A DNA stretch of 64,000 nucleotides, from positions 7,812,001-7,876,000 of the forward strand of contig NZ_CP029192.1 of NCBI RefSeq assembly GCF_008642315.1, read 5' to 3'. Below the pieces are notes generated by a model, which was given only the letters and a program-made list of their open reading frames with translations, did no database searches and was not told where the DNA came from. This stretch comes from Streptomyces venezuelae (GTDB lineage: Bacteria; Actinomycetota; Actinomycetes; Streptomycetales; Streptomycetaceae). Below, in pieces: positions 7,960-16,203 of the stretch. Every line of letters begins with the position of its first letter. Position 1 is the stretch's first letter. The translations under genes were made by a program, and so were the position numbers.

Positions 7960-9174
7960 GTGAGCAGCGAGAACTCAGCGGACGACACCCGGCACGTGTG
8001 GGACGTCGTCGTGGTCGGAGCCGGCCCTGCGGGGGCCTCGGCGGCCTATGCGGCAGCGGTCGCGGGACGCACGGTCCTCCTCCTGGAGAAGGCCGACATT
8101 CCCCGGTACAAGACGTGTGGCGGCGGCATCATCGGCCCCTCGCGGGACTCCCTGCCGCCCGGCTTCGAGCTGCCGCTGCGCGACCGGGTGCACGCGGTGA
8201 CGTTCACCCTCGACGGCAAGTTCGGCCGCACCCGCCGCTCCCGGCAGATGCTGTTCGGCCTGATCAACCGCCCCGAGTTCGACCAGCAGCTCGTCGAGCA
8301 CGCGCAGAAGGCCGGCGCCGAGCTGCGCACCGGCGTCACTGTCGCGCGCGTGGAGCAGCACGGCACCGAGGTGCCCGACCGGCGGACCGTCGCCGTGGTG
8401 CTGCAGGGTGGCGAGACGGTCCTGGCACGCGCCGTGGTCGGCGCCGACGGCAGCGCGAGCCGCATAGGCGCGCACGTCGGCGTGAAGCTCGACCAGGTCG
8501 ACCTCGGTCTGGAGGCCGAGATCCCGGTGCCCGAGACCGTCGCCGAGGACTGGGCCGGGCGCGTCCTCATCGACTGGGGCCCCATGCCGGGAAGTTACGG
8601 GTGGGTGTTCCCCAAGGGCGACACCCTCACCGTCGGCGTGATCTCCGCCCGTGGTGAAGGGGCGGCGACCAAGCGGTATTTGGAAGACTTCATCGCCCGG
8701 CTCGGTCTCGCCGGCTTCGAGCCCAGCATCTCCTCCGGGCATCTGACGCGCTGCCGTGCCGACGACTCGCCGCTCTCCCGCGGCCGTGTCCTGGTCTGCG
8801 GCGACGCGGCGGGCCTCCTGGAGCCGTGGACCCGCGAGGGCATCTCCTTCGCGCTGCGTTCCGGGCGCCTCGCGGGGGAGTGGGCGGTGCGGATCGCCGA
8901 GGCGCACGACGCGGTCGACGCGCGCCGCCAGGCCCTGAACTACGCCTTCGCCATCAAGGCGGGGCTCGGCGTGGAGATGAGCGTCGGCCGTCGCATGCTC
9001 AAGGCCTTCGAGCGTCGCCCCGGCATGCTGCACACGGCGATCACCGGCTTCCGGCCCGCGTGGAACGCGTTCGCGAGGATCACGCGAGGCTCGACGACGC
9101 TGGGCGAGCTGGTGCGTACGCATCCGATGGTGGGGCGGGTTCTGCAGGCACGGGGCGAGAAGGACGACCGCTAG
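7960..9174 (+). CDS. Geranylgeranyl reductase family FAD-dependent oxidoreductase
   Basis: A 404-residue flavoprotein of the geranylgeranyl reductase/PHBH-like group. It has the dinucleotide-binding motif VVVVGAGPAGASAAYAA near residues 16-32, KTCGGGIIGPS typical of geranylgeranyl reductases, and the second FAD motif RVLVCGDAAGLLEPWTREG. In actinobacteria such enzymes saturate isoprenoid chains, for example of menaquinone, or act in secondary metabolism. The GTG start at 7960 follows AGGAGCGG. The gene is monocistronic here, with a divergent M20 peptidase and a convergent DDN-type reductase. The true substrate is not evident from the context. Confidence 0.92.
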   Translation: MSSENSADDTRHVWDVVVVGAGPAGASAAYAAAVAGRTVLLLEKADIPRYKTCGGGIIGPSRDSLPPGFELPLRDRVHAVTFTLDGKFGRTRRSRQMLFGLINRPEFDQQLVEHAQKAGAELRTGVTVARVEQHGTEVPDRRTVAVVLQGGETVLARAVVGADGSASRIGAHVGVKLDQVDLGLEAEIPVPETVAEDWAGRVLIDWGPMPGSYGWVFPKGDTLTVGVISARGEGAATKRYLEDFIARLGLAGFEPSISSGHLTRCRADDSPLSRGRVLVCGDAAGLLEPWTREGISFALRSGRLAGEWAVRIAEAHDAVDARRQALNYAFAIKAGLGVEMSVGRRMLKAFERRPGMLHTAITGFRPAWNAFARITRGSTTLGELVRTHPMVGRVLQARGEKDDR

Positions 9175-9223
9175 CGACGTCGTCGCTTTCCCTCCCCGCT
9201 TTCCCTCCCCGCTCACCTTCCCT

Positions 9224-9697
9224 CTACCGCTTCCTCTGCACGGTGATGCGGAAGACGGGGTGATCGGGTGCGGCCGCCTGGAGCTCCTCGTCCGAGGAGC
9301 TCGCGGTCACGCCCTGGAAGTACTGGTTGACCTCCCAGCCCCACTTCTCCAGGTAGCCGCGCAGCAGGGGCAGCTTCTCGGCGTCGGGCACCTCCACGGC
9401 GGTGAACTCCCGCACCTTGCGCCCCACCCGCAGCTCGCCGCCACCGGCGACACGCATGTTGCGCACCCACTGGGAGTGCCCGCGCGCCGACACGAGGTAC
9501 TGGCCCTGGTCGCCGTCGTACGTGAACGGGTTGACGGGGATCCGCTGCATCTTGCCGCTCTTGCGCCCCCGGACGGAGAGCTCGGCGCTGCCCATCAGGC
9601 TGACCCCGTGCCGCGCCAGCCAGCCGATCACGCTGTTCATGCGGACGTTGAGGCGGCTGCCCTTGAGGTAGTACGGCGGCGTGGGAGTCGTGGACAT
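9224..9697 (-). CDS. Deazaflavin-dependent nitroreductase (DDN) family protein
   Basis: A 157-residue split-barrel protein of the DDN family, with LSVRGRKSGKMQRIPVN and YLVSARGHSQWVRNMR as the characteristic core. Known relatives use reduced F420 to reduce quinones or nitro compounds. The start is ATG 9697 with a perfect AGGAGG at 9703-9708. Upstream it shares an array of GAGAGCA/TGCTCTC sites with the divergent TetR gene at 9886, which strongly suggests repression by that protein. The 3' end lies in a pyrimidine-rich stretch with a 13-bp direct repeat (GCTTTCCCTCCCC, twice, from about 9185). Confidence 0.9.
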   Translation of the reverse strand: MSTTPTPPYYLKGSRLNVRMNSVIGWLARHGVSLMGSAELSVRGRKSGKMQRIPVNPFTYDGDQGQYLVSARGHSQWVRNMRVAGGGELRVGRKVREFTAVEVPDAEKLPLLRGYLEKWGWEVNQYFQGVTASSSDEELQAAAPDHPVFRITVQRKR

Positions 9698-9777
9698 GGT
9701 GCCCTCCTGGGGTGGGTGGCGGCGCGGGTCCGGGCGGCGTCGTGCGGGAGCCGTTCGGGCCGACCGGAGCCGGTTTC

Positions 9778-9844
9778 GAGAGCACTGCTCTCGCTTGAGA
9801 GCAGTGTGCCGGACATCGCCGATCCAAAGCAAGAGCAGTGCTCT
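9778..9844. promoter_or_regulatory. Cluster of three AGAGCA-type operator sites between DDN and TetR genes
   Basis: Site 1 at 9778-9792 is GAGAGCA-C-TGCTCTC, a perfect odd palindrome. Site 2 at 9797-9806 is the half-site GAGAGCAGTG; with the right half of site 1 it forms 10-bp inverted arms around a 4-base loop. Site 3 at 9832-9844 is AGAGCA-G-TGCTCT, again perfect. The cluster lies between divergent starts at 9697 and 9886, the usual position of TetR operators controlling both genes. Confidence 0.82.
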
Positions 9845-9885
9845 CCTTTGTGTGCGCTGCTCCGGATGCGTGGCACACTGGCCGT

Positions 9886-10617
9886 ATGAGCAGCAGCACG
9901 AACGTCGGCTCCGGCGCCGGCACCAGCGCCACCCGGGGAGCCCGGGCCCGGGCCCGCGAAGAAGTGACCGCGGCGATCAAGGACGAGGCCCGCAAGCAAC
10001 TGGCGGCCGACGGTGCCGCCAAGCTCTCCCTGCGCGCGGTCGCCCGCGAGCTCGGCATGGTCTCCTCGGCCCTCTACCGCTACTTCCCCAGCCGCGACGA
10101 CCTCCTGACCGCCCTGATCATCGACGCGTACGACGCCGTCGGCGCCGCCGCCGAGGCCGCGCACGCGGGGGCAGCCGGCGAGGAGCCGGTGCGGCAGTGG
10201 ACGGCGGTGTGCGAGGCGGTGCGTTCCTGGGCGCTGGAGCATCCGCATGAGTACGCGCTCATCTACGGCTCGCCCGTGCCCGGGTACAGCGCGCCGGACA
10301 CGACCGTGCGCGCCGCCGCGCGCGTGGGCCTGGTCCTCATCGGCATCGTGCGCGATGCCCATCGGGGGAGAGGCGTCGCCTATGAGCGGCTGCCCGCCGA
10401 GCTCCGCACGGAAGGTGAGCGGCTCGCGGCGGACATCGCGCCCGACCTCCCGCCCGCGACGATCACGGCCATGGTCGCCGCGTGGGCACAGCTCTTCGGA
10501 CTCGTCGGGTTCGAGGTGTTCGGCCAGTTCAACCGGATCGTCGAGGACCGCCCCGCGTTCTTCTCGCACGCGGTGACACAGCTCGCGCACGGGGTGGGGC
10601 TGCTGCGCCAGGGGTGA
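9886..10617 (+). CDS. TetR family transcriptional regulator, probable repressor of the DDN gene
   Basis: A 243-residue TetR protein. The helix-turn-helix is LSLRAVARELGMVSSALYRY at about residues 47-66, followed by FPSRDDLLTALI. The C-terminal half has WTAVCEAVRSWALEHPHEYALIYG, typical of the WHG-domain subgroup. The N-terminal 25 residues are Ser/Gly/Ala/Arg-rich linker. ATG 9886 is the first good start after the operator cluster. The gene is divergent from the DDN-type reductase and probably autoregulated through three AGAGCA-type sites. The inducer is unknown, but a nitro or quinone compound would fit the target gene. Confidence 0.9.
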   Translation: MSSSTNVGSGAGTSATRGARARAREEVTAAIKDEARKQLAADGAAKLSLRAVARELGMVSSALYRYFPSRDDLLTALIIDAYDAVGAAAEAAHAGAAGEEPVRQWTAVCEAVRSWALEHPHEYALIYGSPVPGYSAPDTTVRAAARVGLVLIGIVRDAHRGRGVAYERLPAELRTEGERLAADIAPDLPPATITAMVAAWAQLFGLVGFEVFGQFNRIVEDRPAFFSHAVTQLAHGVGLLRQG

Positions 10618-10667
10618 GGCACTGGGTCGGATTCGGATGTGTGCAGACCGTGGGAGCAAGGGAGACC

Positions 10668-11207
10668 GTGAACCGACCGTTGCTGTTCCTCGACGTGGAC
10701 GGGCCGCTCAACCCCTATGCGGCCCAACCGGAGAGGCGCCCCAAGGGCTACACCACGCTGAGGGTGCCCCGGGGCGACGAAGGCCTCACGGGGCTCGGAG
10801 GGCTTTCGGGCCGACGGCGGACCCTGCGGGTCTGGCTCAATCCCGAGCACGGCCCGGCCCTGCTGCGTCTCGGCTACGACCTGTGCTGGGCCACCACGTG
10901 GATGGGTGAGGCCAACCGGTGGATCGCCCCCGTGCTGGGCCTCCCGGAACTCCCGTTCGTCGACTTCGGCGACGCCCTGCTCCAGGAGCGCCCGGACGGT
11001 GTCCACTGGAAGACCGGCCTCCTCGTCGACTACGCCGACGGCCGCCCCTTCGCCTGGGTCGACGACGAACAGAGCGGGCTCGACGACGCGTACGTGACGG
11101 CCCATCACCCCGCCTCCGCGCTTCTCCATCACGTGAACCCCCGCATTGGCCTGTGCGAAGGCGACTTTCAGGTGCTCGCGCGGGCCCGTGAGGCCGCGCT
11201 CGCGTAG
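10668..11207 (+). CDS. HAD-like domain protein, function unknown
   Basis: A 179-residue protein whose N terminus LLFLDVDGPLNPY resembles HAD motif I (DxDGxL), with both aspartates present. Further recognisable elements are LCWATTWMGEANRWIAP, ALLQERPDGVHWKTGLLVDYA with a candidate Lys, and FAWVDDEQ, which resembles the acidic HAD motif IV. A family of similar uncharacterised proteins is common in Streptomyces. A phosphatase or phosphotransferase activity is inferred only. GTG 10668 has GGGAGA seven bases upstream. It lies 50 bases downstream of the TetR gene on the same strand and may be read through. Confidence 0.75.
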   Translation: MNRPLLFLDVDGPLNPYAAQPERRPKGYTTLRVPRGDEGLTGLGGLSGRRRTLRVWLNPEHGPALLRLGYDLCWATTWMGEANRWIAPVLGLPELPFVDFGDALLQERPDGVHWKTGLLVDYADGRPFAWVDDEQSGLDDAYVTAHHPASALLHHVNPRIGLCEGDFQVLARAREAALA

Positions 11208-11307
11208 GGCGGGTGCCTGAAGGTGATGCCCTGGTGGTCCATGAGGGCAGCGTAGGGGCGGTGAGGGCATCGCCTGTGACGGAACGAAGACGTCGTGGGG
11301 CACCGCC

Positions 11308-11328
11308 TGTAACTCGGTGCGAGTTACA
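11308..11328. promoter_or_regulatory. Perfect 9-bp inverted repeat upstream of the lipoprotein gene
   Basis: TGTAACTCG-N3-CGAGTTACA is a perfect palindrome with 9-bp arms. It ends 48 bases before the lipoprotein start at 11377, in the expected promoter region, and looks like a dimeric repressor site. No divergent regulator adjoins it: the upstream gene is the HAD-like protein reading toward the site, so a trans-encoded regulator is likely. Confidence 0.7.
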
Positions 11329-11376
11329 AATAGTTCCGTCAGCAAACACCGCACCGCGACCTTCTGGGGGAACACC

Positions 11377-12060
11377 ATGAAGAACACCCGTATCGCTGCC
11401 CTCGCTGCCCTCGGCCTCGCCGCCTCCCTCTCGCTCACCGCCTGCAACGGTGACGACACCGCGGCGGACGCGTCCTCTCAGGGCTCCTCGTCCTCCAACT
11501 CGTCCTCCTCGTCGTCCTCGGGCAGCGGCTCGAAGACCGAGGGCGGCTCGTCGGAAGGCGGTTCGGAGGCCGGTGCGGGGAAGTCGGGCTCCGGGCAGAA
11601 CTCCGAGGCCGGCACCGACGCCCCGGACAGCGGGGCCAAGTCCGGCGGCGGCAAGGTCACGTTCTGCAAGACCGCTGACCTGGCGATCGACGCCCAGGAC
11701 GCCGCGCCGGACGAGAACACCGGCCGGATCGACATCACGATGATCAACCGGGGCTCGAAGACCTGCTCGGCGACGGGCTTCGCGGGCGTCGACATCAAGG
11801 ACGAGGACCACACCTCAAGCCCCATCGAGCGCGGCCAGGCCCAGCCCCGTGTGACCACGCTGAAGCCCGGCGACGCCGCCGTCTTCAACCTGGCCTACGA
11901 GATCGACAACAGCGGCGAGAGCCTCGCGTCCCCGACCCACATCCAGGTGACGCCCCCGAACGAGACCCACACCGTCGACCTGAAGTGGCCCGCCGGTGCC
12001 GGTGCGATCAAGGGCGCGTACACCGACGTCCAGGTCTTCCCCACGCACACCACCAAGTAG
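11377..12060 (+). CDS. DUF4232-type secreted lipoprotein
   Basis: A 227-residue predicted lipoprotein: basic N terminus, hydrophobic core and lipobox LSLTAC with the lipidated Cys at residue 23. A Ser/Gly-rich linker of about 65 residues then precedes a C-terminal beta domain with CKTADLAIDAQDA, SKTCSATGFAGVDIKD and LKPGDAAVFNLAYE, features of the DUF4232 family found in actinobacterial envelope proteins. Two Cys of the mature domain may form a disulfide. Its function is not known. ATG 11377 follows a TCTGGGGGAAC purine stretch. The convergent DUF1906 gene ends 9 bases away. Confidence 0.85.
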   Translation: MKNTRIAALAALGLAASLSLTACNGDDTAADASSQGSSSSNSSSSSSSGSGSKTEGGSSEGGSEAGAGKSGSGQNSEAGTDAPDSGAKSGGGKVTFCKTADLAIDAQDAAPDENTGRIDITMINRGSKTCSATGFAGVDIKDEDHTSSPIERGQAQPRVTTLKPGDAAVFNLAYEIDNSGESLASPTHIQVTPPNETHTVDLKWPAGAGAIKGAYTDVQVFPTHTTK

Positions 12061-12069
12061 CCGCCGCCC

Positions 12070-14271
12070 TCACTGCCCTCGCAGCGGCGCATGGTACTTC
12101 TCGAACACCCGGTAGAGCCCGAGCAGCGCGGTCCCGTACCCCTGTGCACTCTCGTCGGTGCCGTTGTAGCGGGCGAGGGCGCGCCTGCTGTCCTCCTCGC
12201 TCGTGTCGAGGCCGGGGCGTGCGGCGCCGACATCGTGGGCGCCCTCGATGAGGACCAGCGGGACGGTGCTCATGTTGTGGACCGTGTCGTCGTGGAGCCG
12301 TTGCCAGACGGCCCAGAGGTCGCTCTCCTTGGTGGCATCCATGATGGTCCCGGCGATCAGCCCCTGCCGGATGGCGTGGTTGCGGGAGCGGATCGCGGTC
12401 GCCGCGAAGATCTGGCCGGGCCCGGTGCTGCTGTCGTTCTTGGTGCTCGAACCGCCCGTGTAGTGGTCGATGACGAGTTCGTCGGCCAGCCCGTCGGCGG
12501 TGTTCATCGCCCGCAGCTCCCACATCAGCGGGCACTGGATCAGCGCTTTGCGCATCCGCAGGCTCCTGGCGAGCCGGGTGAGGAGCCAGTCGTGGTCCAT
12601 GAGGATGTCGAAGCACTTCGTCGTCGTCCGCACGCTGAACGCCAGGCCTCCGGTGCCGCCTTGTTCGGGCACTTTCATCACGTTCACGAAGTACGACTGG
12701 ACGTCCGCGAGCATCGCGTCGCGCTGGGCCTTGTCGAAGCTGACGTCGAGGCCGTCGTCGGACTGCCCCATGTCGTACTCGCCCTGGCCGTCGTCGCGGC
12801 CGGAGACGATGTTGTTGTCGATCTCGATCTCGCCGCTCCCGGAGCCGACCTTGACGGTGGCGATCTGGTCGAAGGCCCAGTCCTCCGGCAGCGGGTAGCC
12901 GAGGTTTCCGGAGAAGCCGGTCGACATTCCGCTGACGAAGCTCGCCGAGGTGAAACCGGCGGCACGGACGCGGCTGCACACGTTGCGGGGACCGTAGATG
13001 CCGACCTGGTACTCGGAGCCGTGCTCGCTCATCGTGTCCCTGACGGCACGGAAGTGCGGCAGAATCCGCTCCGCCACCTGCTGGTCGAGCGCGTCGAAGT
13101 CGACGGCGAAGTAGATGCGGGTGCCCGCCCGGTAGCCGTAGTGGCGTGCTCGTTCGATGGCGTGCAGGGCGTCGGCGATGCCGGTTGCCCTGCTGAAGTA
13201 GCTCGCCTCACCGCCGTTGGTCTGGTAGATCGGGAACGACCGCAGCCCGTTCGCGGCCATGACCCCCAACTCGCCGGGTCGGATCTGCTTGTTGAGCGTC
13301 GACCCCGCGTAGTTCGCCAGGTAGCGCCCCACGATGCGGTAGCCGGCGTTTCGCAGCGCCTGCGCCCGTGCCGCCGTGACCTCGGTGACGCAGTCGGACG
13401 CGGTTCCTCTGCGCGTGTGGTCCCCGGTGGACACCAGCAGGGAGGCCCAGGTCTGGAAGTCCCCCCGCCCGCTCACGGGCAGTTTCACGAAGTTCTGGAA
13501 CTCTTCGACCCGGTCGCCGAGCGAGGCGTCGAACCGGTCGGTGAACGCCGCCCCGGCACGCCGGTTGAAGACCATGGCCGCGCTGAACAGGCTCACCCAG
13601 GTGCCCGTCGAACCCTGCGCCACCGGATGGTTCCGCAGCCCGTCACGGGTCGCGGGTCCGAACGCCCCGGTCGCGACCGCGTCACTCATCCCCATCTCGA
13701 ACTGCAGGGCGTAGATCAGCGCTTTCTGAACGTCCCTGGAGAAGTTGCCGTCGCAGGGGATGACGAAGAAGTTCTGGCGACCGACGTACCGGCCGTTGAG
13801 CCACTGCTGGATGGTGCGGATCTGGTCGGTTCCGCCGGACACGACGGTGTACGCGTCCATCGTGAGCAGCGCCTTGAACACCTTCGGCGTGACCCCGTCC
13901 CCGGGATACACGCCGCTCACGCCCATGTTCTGCTTCACCCGGGTCACGGACGCCGCCACCCGCGGGTTGTAGGTGCCCTCGATGTCGCCGCCGTCATAGC
14001 CCTTGCAGTACAGGGCGGACTGCACGACCCGGCAGACGGCCTCGTGCCGGGTGTTCGCGTCGATGACCGGGAACCGGGACCGCAGGGCGGTGAGCGTGGC
14101 GGGGCCGAAGCTGTCGGAGAGCGGAGTGAGGCCCAGTTCGTGCTGGAGCACACGGGTCAGCGCGTGCATCACCGTCCAGCTGGTTCTGCCGTTCTCCTCG
14201 ACATCCGGAATCCCGTCGACGGCGTAGCTGTTGATGAACCTCTGCGCCTTCAGGACCATCTCGTCGGCCAT
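12070..14271 (-). CDS. DUF1906 glycoside-hydrolase-like protein with peptidoglycan-binding-like N terminus; no signal peptide
   Basis: The 733-residue protein has three parts. Residues 1 to about 285 contain helical repeats resembling peptidoglycan-binding modules, with AFGPATRDGLRNHP and FGPATLTALRSRFP as cognate motifs. Residues about 290-500 match the DUF1906 (Rv2525c-like, TIM-barrel, glycoside-hydrolase-like) domain, with RIVGRYLANYAG, RIYFAVDFDALD and YQVGIYGPRNVCSRV. Residues about 505-733 form a helical domain I do not recognise. The N terminus, MADEMVLKAQRFINS, has no Sec or Tat signal, although DUF1906 relatives are often exported. ATG 14271 follows GGGGG. The protein may use non-classical export or act inside the cell. 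Confidence 0.82.
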   Translation of the reverse strand: MADEMVLKAQRFINSYAVDGIPDVEENGRTSWTVMHALTRVLQHELGLTPLSDSFGPATLTALRSRFPVIDANTRHEAVCRVVQSALYCKGYDGGDIEGTYNPRVAASVTRVKQNMGVSGVYPGDGVTPKVFKALLTMDAYTVVSGGTDQIRTIQQWLNGRYVGRQNFFVIPCDGNFSRDVQKALIYALQFEMGMSDAVATGAFGPATRDGLRNHPVAQGSTGTWVSLFSAAMVFNRRAGAAFTDRFDASLGDRVEEFQNFVKLPVSGRGDFQTWASLLVSTGDHTRRGTASDCVTEVTAARAQALRNAGYRIVGRYLANYAGSTLNKQIRPGELGVMAANGLRSFPIYQTNGGEASYFSRATGIADALHAIERARHYGYRAGTRIYFAVDFDALDQQVAERILPHFRAVRDTMSEHGSEYQVGIYGPRNVCSRVRAAGFTSASFVSGMSTGFSGNLGYPLPEDWAFDQIATVKVGSGSGEIEIDNNIVSGRDDGQGEYDMGQSDDGLDVSFDKAQRDAMLADVQSYFVNVMKVPEQGGTGGLAFSVRTTTKCFDILMDHDWLLTRLARSLRMRKALIQCPLMWELRAMNTADGLADELVIDHYTGGSSTKNDSSTGPGQIFAATAIRSRNHAIRQGLIAGTIMDATKESDLWAVWQRLHDDTVHNMSTVPLVLIEGAHDVGAARPGLDTSEEDSRRALARYNGTDESAQGYGTALLGLYRVFEKYHAPLRGQ

Positions 14272-14362
14272 TCGTGCCCCCTTCGTCCGCCCGCACCTGT
14301 GACAGATCGTCCACCCGCGCCCAGGCTTCGAGGGGCCTGTCGGAGGTGAAGGCACCCGAAAG

Positions 14363-14396
14363 GCCGTACGGCCGGGGCTCGTCCCGGCCGTACGGC
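14363..14396. promoter_or_regulatory. Perfect 14-bp inverted repeat between divergent genes
   Basis: The arms GCCGTACGGCCGGG and CCCGGCCGTACGGC are perfect reverse complements around a 6-base loop. It lies between the divergent starts at 14271 and 14448, so a terminator role is less natural than an operator or 5'-leader hairpin. It would be 52 bases upstream of the inhibitor-like gene start. Confidence 0.6.
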
Positions 14397-14447
14397 GCAC
14401 GGGTGGTTTGCCGCGTGGAAAGGCGAGTCGAGGGGAAAGGCTGCGGC

Positions 14448-14831
14448 ATGCGCCTTCGTCACCTCACGCTCGCCCTGATCCTCGCCGCGGGATCAGCCGT
14501 GCTGCCCATCGCCTCGCCCGCCCAGTCCGCCGCCGCCGGATTCGGACGCTGTCCGGGCGGCAGCTACTGCCTCTTCGAAGACCCGGACGGAAACGGCCGC
14601 ATGGTCGCCTTCCAGGGCGGAAGCCCGGATCTGCGCCGGCAGAACATGGACAACACGGCCTCCTCGTACGCCAACAACAGCGGCCGTCTGTGGTGCGTCT
14701 TCGACGACTACCGGTACAGCGAGGCCCACATCTCCCACGGGGCGCTGAACGGCCAGAGCGGGAACTTCGGCGAGATCAACGACCTCGCCAGCTCCACCCG
14801 AGGAGGGAACCTGCAGACCGGCTGCGGCTGA
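14448..14831 (+). CDS. Secreted peptidase inhibitor family I36-like protein
   Basis: A 127-residue precursor with a Sec signal peptide of about 27 residues (RHLTLALILAAGSAVLPIA) and a small Cys-containing beta domain. The mature part begins near AAGFGRCPGGSYCLFEDPDG and has SSYANNSGRLWCVFDDYRY and a C-terminal TGCG, consistent with the I36/crystallin-like fold of streptomycete metalloproteinase inhibitors. Four Cys residues could form two disulfides. It likely acts outside the cell on a protease; the target is unknown. ATG 14448 has AGGGGAAAGG upstream. The amidase gene converges 12 bases beyond its end. Confidence 0.8.
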   Translation: MRLRHLTLALILAAGSAVLPIASPAQSAAAGFGRCPGGSYCLFEDPDGNGRMVAFQGGSPDLRRQNMDNTASSYANNSGRLWCVFDDYRYSEAHISHGALNGQSGNFGEINDLASSTRGGNLQTGCG

Positions 14832-14843
14832 CGGGAGGGGTCC

Positions 14844-16001
14844 TCAGGTGCGGTACGCGAAGTAGCGCGCGTTGGGGTAGGACGCGACCAGGCTCGCGAG
14901 CGACCTGCGGTAGGTGTCCGTGTCGTGGTAGGTCAGGTACGGCATGCCCTGCCTGTCGCGGTACGTCACCAGCATGGTGTGGTCCTTGGACCCGTCCTTG
15001 TCGAAGTCCACCTGCAGGACGTCGCCGACGTCCATCTGGTAGGCGCTCGCCAGGTTCGGGGCCCGCCGGTTGGACAGCGTGAACCAAGCCCATTCGTTCA
15101 CCCCGACCCACGAGGTGCTCTGGCCCGCGCTCTCGTACCACCAGTTCCGGTAGTCGTAGGCGGAGCCGGGGACGGGCTTCCAGCCGCCCGCCTTCAGAGC
15201 CTGGCTGACGAAGTTGGTGCAGTCGCCGCCGGATCCGTTGAACTTGCGGTAGGCCGGGTTGTAGCTGCGCCAGTACTTCTCCGCGTACTGCGCCATGGCG
15301 GAGTAGCCGTAGGTGCCGCCCGTCTTGCCCGAGGGCATCGGCGTGCTGGGGTACTTGGTCGAGGCCGGCGTGCCGTCCGGGTACTGGTTGCCGTCGTCGT
15401 CGACCGTCTTCGTCCGGGCCACCGAGGGCTCGTCGACCGCGACGGGACCCTGGTCGCGCGCGGTGATCCTGGTCAGCTGCCAGCCGCCGTCCTTCGTGCC
15501 GGCGAGCTTCAGCTCGTGCCGCGTCGAGGACGCGGTGGTCTTCGGCCCGTCCCCGCGCACGTTCTTGTACGTGAGCGTCGAGGACGCGGTGACCTGGACG
15601 GTCGCCGTGTTGCCGGTGAGCGTGGCGCTGTCCACGACGACGCGGGTGTCCGCCTTCGTGTAGGCCTCGCCGAGCTGGGCAAGGCGCGACTTGCGGGCGC
15701 GCAGCGACCGCAGCGCGGCGTCCTCGTCCGTCCGCAGCCGGCCGGACATGCGCGTCGTCCCCGCGCCGGCGTCCGTGCCGCCGCGCCCCGCGCGGTCCTC
15801 CACCAGGGCCTGGGTGCGCCGGGAGAGGACATCGTCGGCGATGCGGGCGAAGGCGGCGAGTGACCGGTGGTCGGCCTTGCGGGGCGCATCACCGGCGTCC
15901 GCGTGCGCGGAGGGCGCGAGCAGACAGCCGGACGCCACGGCCGCGGTCAGACCGACGATGGCGGCGGGTCTGTATCTCTTGGGTATCGCTATGGATATCA
16001 C
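14844..16001 (-). CDS. Secreted amidase-domain protein (Amidase_6 type)
   Basis: A 385-residue exported protein. Residues 1 to about 33 form a signal peptide ending near PSAHADA. The middle part (about 45-220) has a beta-rich region with a Ser/Thr-rich stretch. The C-terminal 160 residues match the putative amidase domain: YGYSAMAQYAEKYWRSYNP, the catalytic-type GGDCTNFVSQAL and DHTMLVTYRD providing Cys and His. Such proteins are thought to cleave amide bonds, possibly in cell-wall material. GTG 16001 follows GAGGAAA at good spacing. The neighbouring PBP and deacetylase genes fit an envelope theme. Confidence 0.86.
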   Translation of the reverse strand: MISIAIPKRYRPAAIVGLTAAVASGCLLAPSAHADAGDAPRKADHRSLAAFARIADDVLSRRTQALVEDRAGRGGTDAGAGTTRMSGRLRTDEDAALRSLRARKSRLAQLGEAYTKADTRVVVDSATLTGNTATVQVTASSTLTYKNVRGDGPKTTASSTRHELKLAGTKDGGWQLTRITARDQGPVAVDEPSVARTKTVDDDGNQYPDGTPASTKYPSTPMPSGKTGGTYGYSAMAQYAEKYWRSYNPAYRKFNGSGGDCTNFVSQALKAGGWKPVPGSAYDYRNWWYESAGQSTSWVGVNEWAWFTLSNRRAPNLASAYQMDVGDVLQVDFDKDGSKDHTMLVTYRDRQGMPYLTYHDTDTYRRSLASLVASYPNARYFAYRT

Positions 16002-16203
16002 TGCGTTTCCTCTTTCTTTGCCCGATCTCCCCGACCGGGGCACGAAATCTTGACACAACTGCGGCCCTTTTCAGACCCGTTGCCCCCGCTTTTTCGGCAC
16101 CCGAAGGGCCCCGGACCAGGCATCCAGGGCCCCGGCGGCCGGGCCGCACGCCTCCAACTGCCTCTAATGTGAGCGCCAGAGCGCAGCAGAGGAGGCACAC
16201 GGG

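Noticed and set aside
9185..9236. Pyrimidine-rich stretch with a 13-bp direct repeat, considered as triplex or replication element
   Set aside because: It lies at the 3' end of the DDN gene, is short, and its bias follows from the repeated GCTTTCCCTCCCC; no partner signal supports a special function.
12091..14349. Long plus-strand open frame opposite the DUF1906 gene
   Set aside because: It is the antisense shadow of a gene with clear domain motifs. Its translation is rich in Arg, Val and Gly, without recognisable family motifs, as expected from high-GC third-position effects.
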